NCBI RefSeq assembly: GCF_014192225.1
Contig: NZ_JACHXS010000007.1
Coordinates: 186,001-250,000, forward strand
Direction of reading: 5' to 3'
Source of the DNA: Pseudoduganella umbonata
GTDB lineage: Bacteria; Pseudomonadota; Gammaproteobacteria; Burkholderiales; Burkholderiaceae_D
DNA length: 64,000 bases
Below, piece by piece: positions 39,856-48,736 of this stretch. The number at the start of each line of letters is the position of its first letter. The stretch's first letter is position 1. Made by a program: the position numbers and the translations under genes. Below the pieces are notes generated by a model. It did no database searches, had not been told where the DNA came from, and worked only from the letters and a program-made list of their open reading frames with translations.

Positions 39856-41387
39856 GCCACCGCTCCTGCCGCCGTCCCTGCCGTTCCTGCCACCACTCCT
39901 GCCGCCACCTCTTCCAGCATCAGCCCGGCGGTGGCCTTGGCCGAACCGATCACGCCCGGCACGCCGGCACCCGGATGCGTGCCGGCCCCCACCAGGTACA
40001 GGTTGGCCAGTTCGGCATCGCGGTTGTGCGGGCGGAACCAGGCGCTTTGCGTGAGGATCGGTTCCAGCGAAAAGGCCGAACCCACGTGGGCATTGAGCTC
40101 GTCGCGGAAGTCGAGCGGCGTGAAGATGCGGCTGGTGACGAGCTGGCTGCGCAGGCCCGGCATGTAGTGCCGCTCCAGGTAATCGAAGATGCGGTCGCGG
40201 TAGCGCGGGCCTTCGACGGTCCAGTCGATCGGCGCGTTGCCCAGGTGCGGCACCGGCGCCAGCACATAGTGGCTGCCGCAACCGGGCGGCGCCAGCGACG
40301 GATCGGTGACGCACGGCGCGTGCAGGTACAGCGAGAAATCGTCGGCCAGCTGGGAACCGCCGAAGATCTCCTGGATCAGTTCCTTGTAGCGCGGGCCGAA
40401 GCACACGGTATGGTGCTGCAGCTGCGCGTGATGGTGGTTCAGGCCGAAGTACAGCACGAACAGCGAATTGGAAAAGCGCTTCTTCTTCAGTGCCTCGCCC
40501 TGCGCGGCGCCGCGCGGGTGCTGGCCCAGCAGCGCGGAATAGGTATGCACCACGTCGGCGTTCGAGGCCACCGCGTCGGCGGCGAAGAAGCGGCCATCCT
40601 GCAGCCGCACGCCGCTGGCGCGCGCGCCCGACGTTTCGATCTGCGCCACCGGCGCGTTCAGTTCGATGCGCCCGCCGATATCCTCGAACAGCCGCACCAG
40701 CCCGTTGACGAGCGCTCCGGTGCCGCCGCGCGGGAACCACACGCCCCATTGCCGCTCCAGCGCATGGATCAGCGTGTAGATCGACGACGTGGCGAACGGG
40801 TTGCCACCCACCAGCAGCGAGTGGAACGAGAACGCCTGGCGCAGGTGCTCGTCCTGGATGAAGCGCGAGACCAGGCTGTACACGCTGCGCCAGGCCTGCA
40901 GCTTCGCCAGTTGCGGCCCGGCCTGGATCATCGAGCGGAACGACAGGAACGGCACGGCGCCCAGCTTGATGTAGCCTTCCTCGAACGTGGCTTTCGAATA
41001 GGCCAGGAAGCGCTGGTAGCCCTGCACGTCGGCCGGATTGCGGGCGTGGATCTGCCGGTCCAGCGCTTCCTGGTCGTTGGCATAGTCGAAGCGGCTGCCG
41101 TCTTCCCAGCACAGCCGGTAGAACGGCGCCACCGGCAGCATCTCGACATAGTCGGCCATCTTCCGGCCGGCGGCGGCGAAGAGTTCCTCGATGGCGGAAG
41201 GGTCGGTGATCACGGTGGGGCCGGCGTCGAAGACGAAACCCTGGTCTTCGTACACGTAGGCGCGGCCGCCCGGCTTGTCGCGCTTTTCCAGCAGCGTGGC
41301 CTGGATGCCGCTGGCCTGCAGGCGGATGGCCAGTGCCAGGCCGCCAAAGCCGGCGCCCACGACCACGGCGGTTTTCGATCGGTTCAT
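39852..41387 (-). CDS. crtI: Phytoene desaturase
   Basis: The 511-residue protein starts with the dinucleotide fold VVVGAGFGGLALAIRLQASGIQATLLEKRDKPGGRAYVYEDQGFVFDAGPTVITDP. It ends with the CrtI C-terminal FAD signature LYLVGAGTHPGAGVPGVIGSAKATA. The four-step desaturation of phytoene to lycopene is assigned because cyclase and hydroxylase follow in the pathway. The last 16 residues (VAAGVVAGTAGTAAGAVA) are encoded by short Ala/Gly/Val-type repeats and probably extend a shorter ancestral end. Start and stop overlap crtY and crtB by ATGA. Confidence 0.94.
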   Translation of the reverse strand: MNRSKTAVVVGAGFGGLALAIRLQASGIQATLLEKRDKPGGRAYVYEDQGFVFDAGPTVITDPSAIEELFAAAGRKMADYVEMLPVAPFYRLCWEDGSRFDYANDQEALDRQIHARNPADVQGYQRFLAYSKATFEEGYIKLGAVPFLSFRSMIQAGPQLAKLQAWRSVYSLVSRFIQDEHLRQAFSFHSLLVGGNPFATSSIYTLIHALERQWGVWFPRGGTGALVNGLVRLFEDIGGRIELNAPVAQIETSGARASGVRLQDGRFFAADAVASNADVVHTYSALLGQHPRGAAQGEALKKKRFSNSLFVLYFGLNHHHAQLQHHTVCFGPRYKELIQEIFGGSQLADDFSLYLHAPCVTDPSLAPPGCGSHYVLAPVPHLGNAPIDWTVEGPRYRDRIFDYLERHYMPGLRSQLVTSRIFTPLDFRDELNAHVGSAFSLEPILTQSAWFRPHNRDAELANLYLVGAGTHPGAGVPGVIGSAKATAGLMLEEVAAGVVAGTAGTAAGAVA

Positions 41388-42577
41388 GCGATTGTCCTGA
41401 TGTCTCGGTTGATGCGGGAATGGATCCGGTCGGGATGGGTACGGAAGGCGGCATCGACGGCGGCGCCGACGGGTACCGGCGGCTTGCCCGTCAACACGCG
41501 CGCCATGTCGGCAAGGGTGGGCCGGCCGGCGTAGAAACGGGCGACGAGGCCGGGTGGCAGCGTGTAGAAACGCTGCATCACGCGCCAGCGCCGGTCCGGC
41601 TCGCCGGCCAGGAACAGCATGCGGTTCAGCAGCCGGAAGAAGCGCTGGCCGCGCCATGCCGCCAGCGCCTCCTGCCGGATCGCCGCGAACAGCGCCGGCG
41701 CATCGGGCTCCGGCAATTGCGCGATGCGTTCGGCCAGGCGCACCGCGTGCGGCAGCGAATAGCCGGTGGTCGGATGGAACAGCCCGGCGCGCAGTCCCGT
41801 GCAGGGCTGGCCGGCCAGGTCGTTCCAGTAGCCGTCCACGTCGCCGGCCAGCACGATCGGCAGCGAGCCGTGTTCCTCGCGCAATACCTCGGCGATGCGC
41901 CAGCCGCGCGCTCCGGCATAGGCGGCGATGTTGGCGCGCAGCCGCTCCGGCTCCCAGGCTGCGGTATCGACGTAATGGGTATCCTCGATCAGCAGCCGGT
42001 CGGCGCCGAACGGCAGCAGGTAGACGAAACGGTAGCCGCCCTGCTGGGCCACGCCGGCATCCATGATGACGGGGCGTGCCAGGCCGTGCGGCGCCTGCAG
42101 CCGGACTTCCTGGCCGAGGAAGGTTTGATAGCCGAGCGCCAGCCGCGCGCTGGCGCGCATGCCGCGGCCGTCGATCACCGCGCGGGCCGAGAGCAGTTCG
42201 CCGCCGGCCAGGCGCACGGTGGTCGGCGTCACTTCGTCGATCCGTGCGCCGAGCCGCAGGGCAGGACCCAGCGCCGGCTCGATCACGCGGGCGAAATCGC
42301 CCGAGGCGATGCTGGCGTAGCCGCTGTCCAGCGTGCGGGCATAGTCGGGAAAGACCACGTCGTAGCCGGGCCAGCGCGTGCCGACCAATGGCGCCAGCCA
42401 TGCTTTCTGCGCCGTATCCAGGTCGCCGTCGTGGAACGACCATGTGTGGTTGCCGCCCAGCGCATCGCCCTGTTCGAGCAGCAGGATGCGCAGTTCCGGG
42501 CGATGCGTGCGCAGGCGCCAGGCCAGCAGGCCGTTGGCGAGGCCGCCGCCGGCCAGGATGATGTCGTAGCCGCTCAT
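41384..42577 (-). CDS. crtY: Lycopene beta-cyclase
   Basis: A 397-residue flavoprotein with the CrtY N-terminus DIILAGGGLANGLLAWRLRTHRPELRILLLEQG. The conserved HTWSFHDGDL, the FPDYARTLDSGYASIASG-type region, the LGYQTFLGQEVRL motif and the FLLP-type LPFGADRLLIEDTHY strand are all present. It closes both ends of lycopene to give beta-carotene. The ATG at 42577 overlaps the crtX stop. The cluster therefore makes cyclic, hydroxylated, glycosylated carotenoids. Confidence 0.92.
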   Translation of the reverse strand: MSGYDIILAGGGLANGLLAWRLRTHRPELRILLLEQGDALGGNHTWSFHDGDLDTAQKAWLAPLVGTRWPGYDVVFPDYARTLDSGYASIASGDFARVIEPALGPALRLGARIDEVTPTTVRLAGGELLSARAVIDGRGMRASARLALGYQTFLGQEVRLQAPHGLARPVIMDAGVAQQGGYRFVYLLPFGADRLLIEDTHYVDTAAWEPERLRANIAAYAGARGWRIAEVLREEHGSLPIVLAGDVDGYWNDLAGQPCTGLRAGLFHPTTGYSLPHAVRLAERIAQLPEPDAPALFAAIRQEALAAWRGQRFFRLLNRMLFLAGEPDRRWRVMQRFYTLPPGLVARFYAGRPTLADMARVLTGKPPVPVGAAVDAAFRTHPDRIHSRINRDIRTIA

Positions 42578-43947
42578 GCCGACCTCGCCAGCAACGGATC
42601 GGGCGGCGCATTCTCGAAGCCCGGCGCATGAGCGAAGCCAGGTACACGCTCCAAGCCCGGTGCAGGAGCGAAGCCAAGTGCAGGAGCGAAGCCAAGTGCT
42701 GATTCGATGATGTCCACGGCACGCGGCGTGCCGCCCGCGCGCGCCACGTTGCCGGCCAGTGCATCCAGCCGGTGCGCGAACGACCCGTCTTCCAGCAGTT
42801 GCCGCAATTGCCGGGTCAGCTGCGCGGCGGTGGCGAAGCGGGGCGAGGCCAGCAGCCCCACGCCGGCATGGCGCACCCGTGCCGCCGAGCCGGGGTGGTC
42901 GAAGGCGATCGGCAGCGCCAGGATCGGCGTGCGCGCCTCGATCGCATCGAGCACCGTGTTGACGCCCGCGTGCGAGATCACCGCGTCGGCCCGCGCCAGC
43001 GCTTCGCGTTGCGGGGCGAAGGCACATACCCAGGTGGCGCCGGCGCGTTCCAGCTCGCGCGCCTGCCGCTCGTCCAGGCCGCCGCAGTGCGCCGCCAGCA
43101 ATTGCACGCCCGCCGCGCGGCATGCTTTCGCGATGCGCAGGAACAGGCCGAGGCGGTGGCCCTGCATCGTGCCGAGCGAGGCGAACACGAATGGCTTGCC
43201 GGCCGCGATCGGCGGCAGCGGTTGCTGCACGATTTCCTTGCGGGCGGTGGAGCGGAACGGCCCCACGTGATGGAAATGCGCGGGCAGCGCGCGGCGCGGG
43301 AAGTCGTAGCCCTCGACAGTCTGGCTGACCTGCGCCAGCGGCGACAGGCATTCGTGCAGCCCGTCGCGCGCGGGCAGCCCGAAGCCGCGCGCATGGCGTT
43401 CGATCGTGCGGCGGTGCGGCGTCATCATCCAGTCGTACACGCGGGTACTGCCTTCATACATGCGCAGCGACCGTTCGTCGGTGCCGAACGCGAACGGCAT
43501 CACCGGCAGCGGGATGCCGGGTTCGCGGTTGACGGGCAGCGCGCAGGCCACGGAAACGAACGGCATGCCGAGCGCCTCGGCCACGAGACCGCCGGCAGCT
43601 TCCATCTGGTCGCAGATCAAGGCATCGACACCGGTCGCCTCCAGTGCCGCCGGCAGCTCGCGGCACAGCATGTCGGTGCTGCTTGCCATGTCGCCGATCA
43701 CGCGGCGCAGTCCCAGCGGGCTGCCGGGATTGGCCGCGCGGCGCATCACGGCGGCCAGCGTGCCGGGCGGATGGCTGGCGGCGCCCAGTGCGTGAAAGCC
43801 GAGCCGGTCATCGCCCAGGTGGGCACCCGCGTCGGGCTGCTGGAAATACGTGACGCGATGGCCGCGCGCGACCAGTTCCAGGGCCAGCGCCGCCAGCGCG
43901 TTGAAGTGGCTGTAGAAGGCCGGGGCTACCACGCCGAAATGTGCCAT
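42574..43947 (-). CDS. crtX: Zeaxanthin glucosyltransferase
   Basis: A 457-residue GT1-type (UDP-glycosyltransferase) protein. The N-terminal HFGVVAPAFYSHFNALAALALELVARGHRVTYFQQPDA and the C-terminal donor motif FAPQREALARADAVISHAGVNTVLDAIEARTPILALPIAFDHPGSAARV match CrtX. It glucosylates zeaxanthin hydroxyls, giving zeaxanthin mono/diglucoside. The end is unusual: five 18-base units (42611-42700) encode repeated PALGFAPAPGL-like hexapeptides (ALGFAP, ALGFAP, APGLER, VPGFAH, APGFEN). Second gene of the operon, it lies 21 bases after crtE. Confidence 0.93.
   Translation of the reverse strand: MAHFGVVAPAFYSHFNALAALALELVARGHRVTYFQQPDAGAHLGDDRLGFHALGAASHPPGTLAAVMRRAANPGSPLGLRRVIGDMASSTDMLCRELPAALEATGVDALICDQMEAAGGLVAEALGMPFVSVACALPVNREPGIPLPVMPFAFGTDERSLRMYEGSTRVYDWMMTPHRRTIERHARGFGLPARDGLHECLSPLAQVSQTVEGYDFPRRALPAHFHHVGPFRSTARKEIVQQPLPPIAAGKPFVFASLGTMQGHRLGLFLRIAKACRAAGVQLLAAHCGGLDERQARELERAGATWVCAFAPQREALARADAVISHAGVNTVLDAIEARTPILALPIAFDHPGSAARVRHAGVGLLASPRFATAAQLTRQLRQLLEDGSFAHRLDALAGNVARAGGTPRAVDIIESALGFAPALGFAPAPGLERVPGFAHAPGFENAPPDPLLARSA
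42611..42700. repeat. In-frame 18-bp minisatellite at the crtX 3' end, five copies
   Basis: Units of the type GGAGCGAAGCCAAGTGCA at 18-base spacing. The two crtX-proximal copies are nearly identical. They add a repetitive tail of about 30 residues to CrtX beyond the glycosyltransferase fold. Confidence 0.85.
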
Positions 43948-43968
43948 CGGTAAGCTCCGTGCCGAGGC

Positions 43969-44985
43969 TCAGCCGGCGCGGCTGTCGAATCCGGCCTGCG
44001 CCGTGCCGTTGATCGCGGAGGAGGCGTAGCGGTGCGGCCGTGCGGGCTGCCGGGGTTGCGGCGGCTGCGCGGCGAACATGCGCTGCACGAAGCGGCGCGT
44101 GCGTTGCGCGCCGGCCAGCGCGTCGCCCAGATGGCGCTCCACCTCGCGCAGGTGGTCGGCGAGACGGCGCTGCGCTTCGTCGGCGCCGAAGGTGTTGATC
44201 AGCGTGGCCTTGCCCAGGTCCAGTCCCGTGTCCTTGCCCGTGACGGCGCTGTCGGCGCCCGGCAGGTCCTGGAAATCGTCGCGGATCTGGAAGGCATGGC
44301 CGGCGGCCAGCGCAAAGTCGCGCAGCGAGCGGGCCTTGCAGTCGTCGACCTCGGCCAGCACGGCCGCCATGTCCACGGCGGCACCGAGCAGCAGGCCGGT
44401 CTTGCGTTCGTTGGTCGTGGCGATCGCCTCGGCGGTGCGGCCGGTGCCGCCGTGCAGGTCTTCGAACTGGCCCCGCACCAGCCCTTGCGCGCCGACCGTG
44501 TCGGCCAGCGTGGCGACCAGCCTGGCACGGGTTGCCGGCGGGATGCCCGGTGCCGACGCGAGAATGCCGAATGCCCGGCTCAGCAGCGCGACCGATGCCA
44601 GGATGGCGACATCCTCGCCGAACTGCCGGTGGATCGTCGGCTGGCCGCGGCGCAAGGTAGCGTTATCCATGCAGGGCATGTCATCGAGGATCAGCGAGGC
44701 GGCATGCACGATCTCGACGGCGCAGGCGACATCGGTCACCGCCGGCGACGCGCAGTCGAGATCGGCCGCCACCAGCATCAGCAGCAGCGGGCGCATGCGC
44801 TTGCCGGAACCCAGCACGGCGGCGCGCATGGCGGCGGCCAGGCGGTCGTTGCGGTCGCCCTCGGCCGCCAGCAGGTGGCCGAGGCGCTCGTCAAGCGCCT
44901 GGCGCATCGCGTCGAGTTCTGCGGCGGAATGCTCATGACCGGTCTCGTGTTCCGAACCGGCGAACCGTCTTTTCTGGCTAGTCAT
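43969..44985 (-). CDS. crtE: Geranylgeranyl diphosphate synthase
   Basis: A 338-residue polyprenyl synthetase. The first Asp-rich motif is LILDDMPCMDNATLRRGQPTIHRQFGED and the second is FQIRDDFQDLPG; GSGKRMRPLL carries the diphosphate-binding basic residues. It makes GGPP from FPP and IPP, the carotenoid precursor. It is the first gene of the leftward crtE-X-Y-I-B operon. The last 30 residues (QPPQPRQPARPHRYASSAINGTAQAG) are a disordered extension. The 139-base spacer to the flagellin gene should contain the operon promoter; no motif was recognised. Confidence 0.92.
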   Translation of the reverse strand: MTSQKRRFAGSEHETGHEHSAAELDAMRQALDERLGHLLAAEGDRNDRLAAAMRAAVLGSGKRMRPLLLMLVAADLDCASPAVTDVACAVEIVHAASLILDDMPCMDNATLRRGQPTIHRQFGEDVAILASVALLSRAFGILASAPGIPPATRARLVATLADTVGAQGLVRGQFEDLHGGTGRTAEAIATTNERKTGLLLGAAVDMAAVLAEVDDCKARSLRDFALAAGHAFQIRDDFQDLPGADSAVTGKDTGLDLGKATLINTFGADEAQRRLADHLREVERHLGDALAGAQRTRRFVQRMFAAQPPQPRQPARPHRYASSAINGTAQAGFDSRAG

Positions 44986-45124
44986 GCCCGCTTCCCTCCG
45001 TCATGTCCCGATAGGTCATGATAGCGGAAAGGCAATAGTATGCCGACGCAATATTCAATCGTGCGAGCGTCCAGGACAATAGCGGGTCAATAGCGAGGGT
45101 CCGCTCCCGCTCCCGCGGGCGGGA

Positions 45125-46030
45125 TTACTCCACCAGCGAGATCACCATCCTGCTCATGCCGCTCGCCTGCTTTAGCATCGCAGAGCCGGCCTGCGTCAGC
45201 ATCTGGCTCCTGGTCATGTCGGCCACTTCCGTAGCGAAGTCGGCATCGGCGATCTGGCCGGCCGCGGCGTCGGTGTTCAGTTTCATCTGGCCGAGGTTGC
45301 TGAATGCCGACTCGAAACGATTGCCCAGCGCGCCCAGTCCGGAGCGCAGCTTCGTTATGGATTGCTGGGCTTCCGCCAGCCTGTCCACCATCAGGTTGGC
45401 CGACTCGGCGGATGTCAGGTCGGTATCCGGAGCATCTTGCGGATGGTTGTGCAGGTTGCCGTTGTCGATCGCGTAGTACAGGGCCACGTTGATTTGCCCC
45501 AGGTCGTTCCGGAAATCGACGGTAACGCTTTCCTCGGCGGAACTGCCGGTCTGGAACGTTACCGGCCCCAGTCCGAAGGTGCCCGGTCCGTCCGGCCCGG
45601 GGGGCGCGACGACATAGCGGAACAGGTAGGTGCCCGCGTAGCGCGACTCCTGCATCGTGTCGTATACCTGTTCGCTCAAGGTCGCATATTCGGCATGCAT
45701 GGCTTTCCGGTCGGCCAATGTCGACGCGCCATCCGCCGCCTGGATCGCCAGGTCGCTCATCCGCCCGAGCATATTGTTCATCTCGCCCAGCAGGGCATCG
45801 GCGGTCTGCAACATTGAAATACTGTTCTGCAGGTTGCGCATCGCCACCGCCATGCCGCTCGATTGCGTCTTCAGCCGGGTAGCGATCTGCAGGCCGGCGG
45901 CATCGTCGCTTGCCGAGTTGATGCGCTTGCCGCTGCCGAGGCGCTCCTGTGCCGTGGCAAGCTGGCCGCCGGCTTTGCGCATGCCGTTCAAGGCTGCGTT
46001 TGACGCGATATTGGTGTGAAGACTGAGCAC
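45125..46030 (-). CDS. Flagellin
   Basis: The 301-residue protein has the conserved N-terminal (LSLHTNIASNAALNGMRKAGGQLATAQERLGSGKRINSASDDAAGLQIATRLKTQ) and C-terminal (LGALGNRFESAFSNLGQMKLNTDAAAGQIADADFATEVADMTRSQMLTQAGSAMLKQASGMSRMVISLVE) flagellin domains. Only a small variable insert lies in the middle. The start is a GTG at 46030 with AAGGGA ahead, which places LSLHTNIA at the true N-terminus; an ATG at 46069 would add 13 residues not found in flagellins. No other flagellar gene is near, so it is a solitary or second flagellin. A 16-base palindrome lies 48 bases upstream. Confidence 0.9.
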   Translation of the reverse strand: MLSLHTNIASNAALNGMRKAGGQLATAQERLGSGKRINSASDDAAGLQIATRLKTQSSGMAVAMRNLQNSISMLQTADALLGEMNNMLGRMSDLAIQAADGASTLADRKAMHAEYATLSEQVYDTMQESRYAGTYLFRYVVAPPGPDGPGTFGLGPVTFQTGSSAEESVTVDFRNDLGQINVALYYAIDNGNLHNHPQDAPDTDLTSAESANLMVDRLAEAQQSITKLRSGLGALGNRFESAFSNLGQMKLNTDAAAGQIADADFATEVADMTRSQMLTQAGSAMLKQASGMSRMVISLVE

Positions 46031-46077
46031 GTTGTCCCTTTTGCCATAACCGTTGGTACAGAGCGACAAGAAACGGG

Positions 46078-46093
46078 AAAACGTTAACGTTTT
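46078..46093. promoter_or_regulatory. Perfect 16-bp palindrome upstream of the flagellin gene
   Basis: AAAACGTTAACGTTTT is fully symmetric. It lies between the flagellin start and the divergent TIGR01777 gene, in the AT-rich promoter region, and is an operator candidate for an unidentified dimeric regulator. Confidence 0.4.
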
Positions 46094-46223
46094 TGGAACG
46101 TATACTCTAGAAATTTTCTACACTGCAATGGAAACGCGCGGCAAGGTGGCAAAACTGCCGGGAAAGGGAAAGTGATGAACGCACCGCAACCGAAGATCCG
46201 CTTCGAGCCGAAGGAGCCCTGCA

Positions 46224-47168
46224 ATGGCCATTGAACCCCTGCGCTTCGGTACGCCCGGCCAGACGGTGCTCGTCACCGGCGCCACCGGCTTCGTCGGCCA
46301 CCAACTGGTGGCGGCATTGCTGGCGGACGGCCAGCGCGTGATCGCCATGAGCCGTGACACGGCGCGGGCCGCGCGCCAGCTGGGCGGCGGCGTGCGCTGC
46401 GTGATGACGGCCGCCGAACTGGCGGCCACGGAAAGGGTCGACATCGTCGTCAACCTGGCCGGCGCGCGCATCCTCGGCCCGCGCTGGACGGCGAAACGCC
46501 GGGCCGCGCTGCGTGCCAGCCGGGTGGCGCTGACGAACCGCCTGGTGGACTGGATCGCGACTGCGCAGCACAAGCCGCGGCTGATGCTGTCCGCCTCGGC
46601 GATCGGCTATTACGGCGTGCAGCCGCAGGGGGCGCCGGTGCCGCTGACGGAAGAAAGTCCGCCGCAGCCGGTGTTCATGTCCCAGCTGTGCCAGGAGTGG
46701 GAGGCGGCGGCACAGCGCGCGGCGCAGCATGGCGTGCAGGTTGCCACCATGCGCTTCGGGCTCGTGCTCGGCCACGGCGGCGCGCTGCCGGCGATGCTGA
46801 TGCCGGTGAAACTGGGTGCCGGCGGCCCGCTGGGCGGCGGCCGGCAGGCGATGTCATGGATCCATGTCGACGACTTGCTGCGCGCGCAGGCATGGCTGGC
46901 GCAACGCGGCGAAAGGACGAGCGTGCAGGGCGCCTGGAACTTCACCGCGCCGCAATGCGTGACGCAGAAGGCGTTCACCGCCACCGCGGCACGGTTGCTG
47001 CACCGCCCGGCATTGCTGCCCACGCCGGCATGGCCGGTGCGCCTGCTGCTGGGCGAACAGGCCGACCTGCTGCTGGAAGGGCAGTGCGTGGTGCCGGCCA
47101 GGCTGCAGCGCGAAGGGTTCGACTTCCGTTACCCGGGGCTGGAAGCCGCGCTGGGCAGCCTGCTTTGA
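46224..47168 (+). CDS. TIGR01777 family SDR protein (epimerase-like)
   Basis: A 314-residue short-chain dehydrogenase-like protein of the TIGR01777 / YfcH group. The Rossmann motif is TVLVTGATGFVGHQLVAALLADGQ, the family motif is VDIVVNLAGARILGPRWTAKRRAALRASR, and LMLSASAIGYYG, RFGLVLGHGGALPAM and GGGRQAMSWIHVDDL follow. The catalytic YxxxK of classical SDRs is not obvious. Function is unresolved in the family; relatives are implicated in cell division or sugar metabolism. GGAGCC lies ahead of the ATG. It is divergent from flagellin and convergent with the gene at 47206. Confidence 0.87.
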   Translation: MAIEPLRFGTPGQTVLVTGATGFVGHQLVAALLADGQRVIAMSRDTARAARQLGGGVRCVMTAAELAATERVDIVVNLAGARILGPRWTAKRRAALRASRVALTNRLVDWIATAQHKPRLMLSASAIGYYGVQPQGAPVPLTEESPPQPVFMSQLCQEWEAAAQRAAQHGVQVATMRFGLVLGHGGALPAMLMPVKLGAGGPLGGGRQAMSWIHVDDLLRAQAWLAQRGERTSVQGAWNFTAPQCVTQKAFTATAARLLHRPALLPTPAWPVRLLLGEQADLLLEGQCVVPARLQREGFDFRYPGLEAALGSLL

Positions 47169-47205
47169 CCGGGCGGCCGGTTGCCCCGGCCGCTTGCGGC
47201 AATCG

Positions 47206-48123
47206 TCAGGCCGCGCGGCGCTGCGAGGCGGACACCTGCAGCGTGGCCAGCACGTCGTTTGCCTTGGCCAGCAGCTCGAGCGCGCGTACGTGGCCCAGGT
47301 CGCCCGCGCGGCGGCCCTGGTCGCGATAGCGTGCGCACAGGCCCAGTGCTTCACGCTGGCCTTGCGCTGCATCGGCAGCCGTGGCGATGTCCGCCTTGCG
47401 CAGCGTTTCCACCACCAGCCCGAACAGGCCGGTCGGCATGGCCGGGCCGTTCAGCACGTCCGCACTGCTCGTGAAGCCGCCGGCCAGCGCCAGCTCCTGC
47501 ATGTAGGCCGCATCGGCTTCGATCCGCACCGAACCGCCGGGGACCAGCATGATCAGCGGCGCGTAGGGCGCCAGCGCCGGCAGCACGTGGTTCGGGTAGA
47601 CGTTGGCATGCCACGCGCTCGTGGCCAGCAGGGAAAAATGGCGGTGATCGCGCACCGGCGTGAAGCGCGCCTGCCGGAACGGCACGATGTCGACCTTGCC
47701 GCCGCTGCCGCCGAGCGCATCGGCCGCCACGTCGAGCAGCAGGGTGCCGAACAGGAAAGCGTGATGGAAGTGCGTGCCGCGCAAGGCGCCCCACACGTGG
47801 CGCAGGCTGCCGCCGTGTTCGTGAAAGGCGGCCAGCGCCGCCAGGCCCGCGGCGGCTCGCGGCGGCAGCGTGCCGGCATCGAGCTGGCCCAGGGATTCGT
47901 GCATCGCCTGGGTGATTTCCAGCCCCTGGCCAAGCGGATAGGGCTGGCCCAGTTTGACGGGCATGCGCGCGGCGAGGGCCGGATCGATCGCGGTCCGCAG
48001 GTGTTCCAGCAATGTCCGCAGTGCCGGCAGCGCCGGCAACAGGAAACGTTCGGTCAGGGTTTGCTGGAGCGGGTCCGCGATGCGGGGCTCGTTCGGCAGC
48101 AGGGTATCGGCGGGAAGGTTCAT
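47206..48123 (-). CDS. Hypothetical protein, 305 residues
   Basis: No family was recognised. The protein is mostly helical with no signal peptide or TM anchor. It contains a histidine-rich stretch (GGSLRHVWGALRGTHFHHAFLFGTLLLDV, HHAFLFG) and FSLLATSAWHANVYPNHVLPALAPYAPLIMLVPGGSV. The composition is Ala/Leu-rich with no cysteine cluster. It ends with a basic tail (QVSASQRRAA). Its start overlaps the stop of the upstream membrane-protein gene by four bases (ATGA), so the two are co-translated. Confidence 0.7.
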   Translation of the reverse strand: MNLPADTLLPNEPRIADPLQQTLTERFLLPALPALRTLLEHLRTAIDPALAARMPVKLGQPYPLGQGLEITQAMHESLGQLDAGTLPPRAAAGLAALAAFHEHGGSLRHVWGALRGTHFHHAFLFGTLLLDVAADALGGSGGKVDIVPFRQARFTPVRDHRHFSLLATSAWHANVYPNHVLPALAPYAPLIMLVPGGSVRIEADAAYMQELALAGGFTSSADVLNGPAMPTGLFGLVVETLRKADIATAADAAQGQREALGLCARYRDQGRRAGDLGHVRALELLAKANDVLATLQVSASQRRAA

Positions 48124-48644
48124 TCAAGCTCCGGCAGGAGCGGCTGTGCGCGGCGCCAGCGCAGCATGCCGATCGAAAAAGTGGCGAGGTAGCCGGCCAG
48201 CAGGCCGAATGCGATGCACGACAATGGATGGCGCAGCACCATGTCGCGCGTGATCAGTTGCGGGAATTCGGATTGGCGGTTCATGTACAGCTCCACGCCG
48301 ATCTGCAGCACGCGCGCGGCGAACAGCATGCAGATGAGGATGCCGAAGCGGTCGTAGGGCTTGAAGAAGTAGCGGCGGCCCACGGTCTCGAAGCGCGTTT
48401 TCCTCAGCGTGAAGAACCCCAGCCAGCCGCCGACGAGCGCGCCGCCGGCCAGCGATGCCAGCGCCGGCGGATCGCCGAGCAGCGAACCGGAAGTCGCCAG
48501 CAGCAGCAGCGAGAACAGCACGGCGCCGGTCCAGTGCTTCCACATCAGCGATTCCTGCCGGGCGAAGAATGGCCGGAGTCGCAGGTAGACCCGCCAGATC
48601 AGCAGCGGAATCAGGATCAGCAGGGCCAGCGTGGTCAGTTCCAT
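48120..48644 (-). CDS. CcdC/DUF1453-like membrane protein
   Basis: The 174-residue protein has four to five TM helices: LTTLALLILIPLLIWRVYLRLRPFF, AVLFSLLLLATSGSLL, LASLAGGALVGGWLGFF, FGILICMLFAARVLQIGVELYM and CIAFGLLAGYLATFSIGML. A conserved WRxYxRxRPxF-like motif and TRFETVGRRYFFKPYDR resemble DUF1453 / CcdC proteins. Function is unknown. It is coupled to the downstream hypothetical gene. The assignment to the family is tentative. Confidence 0.6.
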   Translation of the reverse strand: MELTTLALLILIPLLIWRVYLRLRPFFARQESLMWKHWTGAVLFSLLLLATSGSLLGDPPALASLAGGALVGGWLGFFTLRKTRFETVGRRYFFKPYDRFGILICMLFAARVLQIGVELYMNRQSEFPQLITRDMVLRHPLSCIAFGLLAGYLATFSIGMLRWRRAQPLLPELE

Positions 48645-48736
48645 GGAGAGATAGTGTCGGCAAAAGCAAAATTGTAACGCTGCGGCGCGAATCCGGGGGG
48701 CGTGGTACGGTGAACTTCCAGACTACAGGAGGAAAC

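Noticed and set aside
37803..45000. Carotenoid cluster as a recently acquired genomic island
   Set aside because: No integrase, tRNA, direct-repeat ends or composition change was seen, and the base use looks like that of the neighbours.
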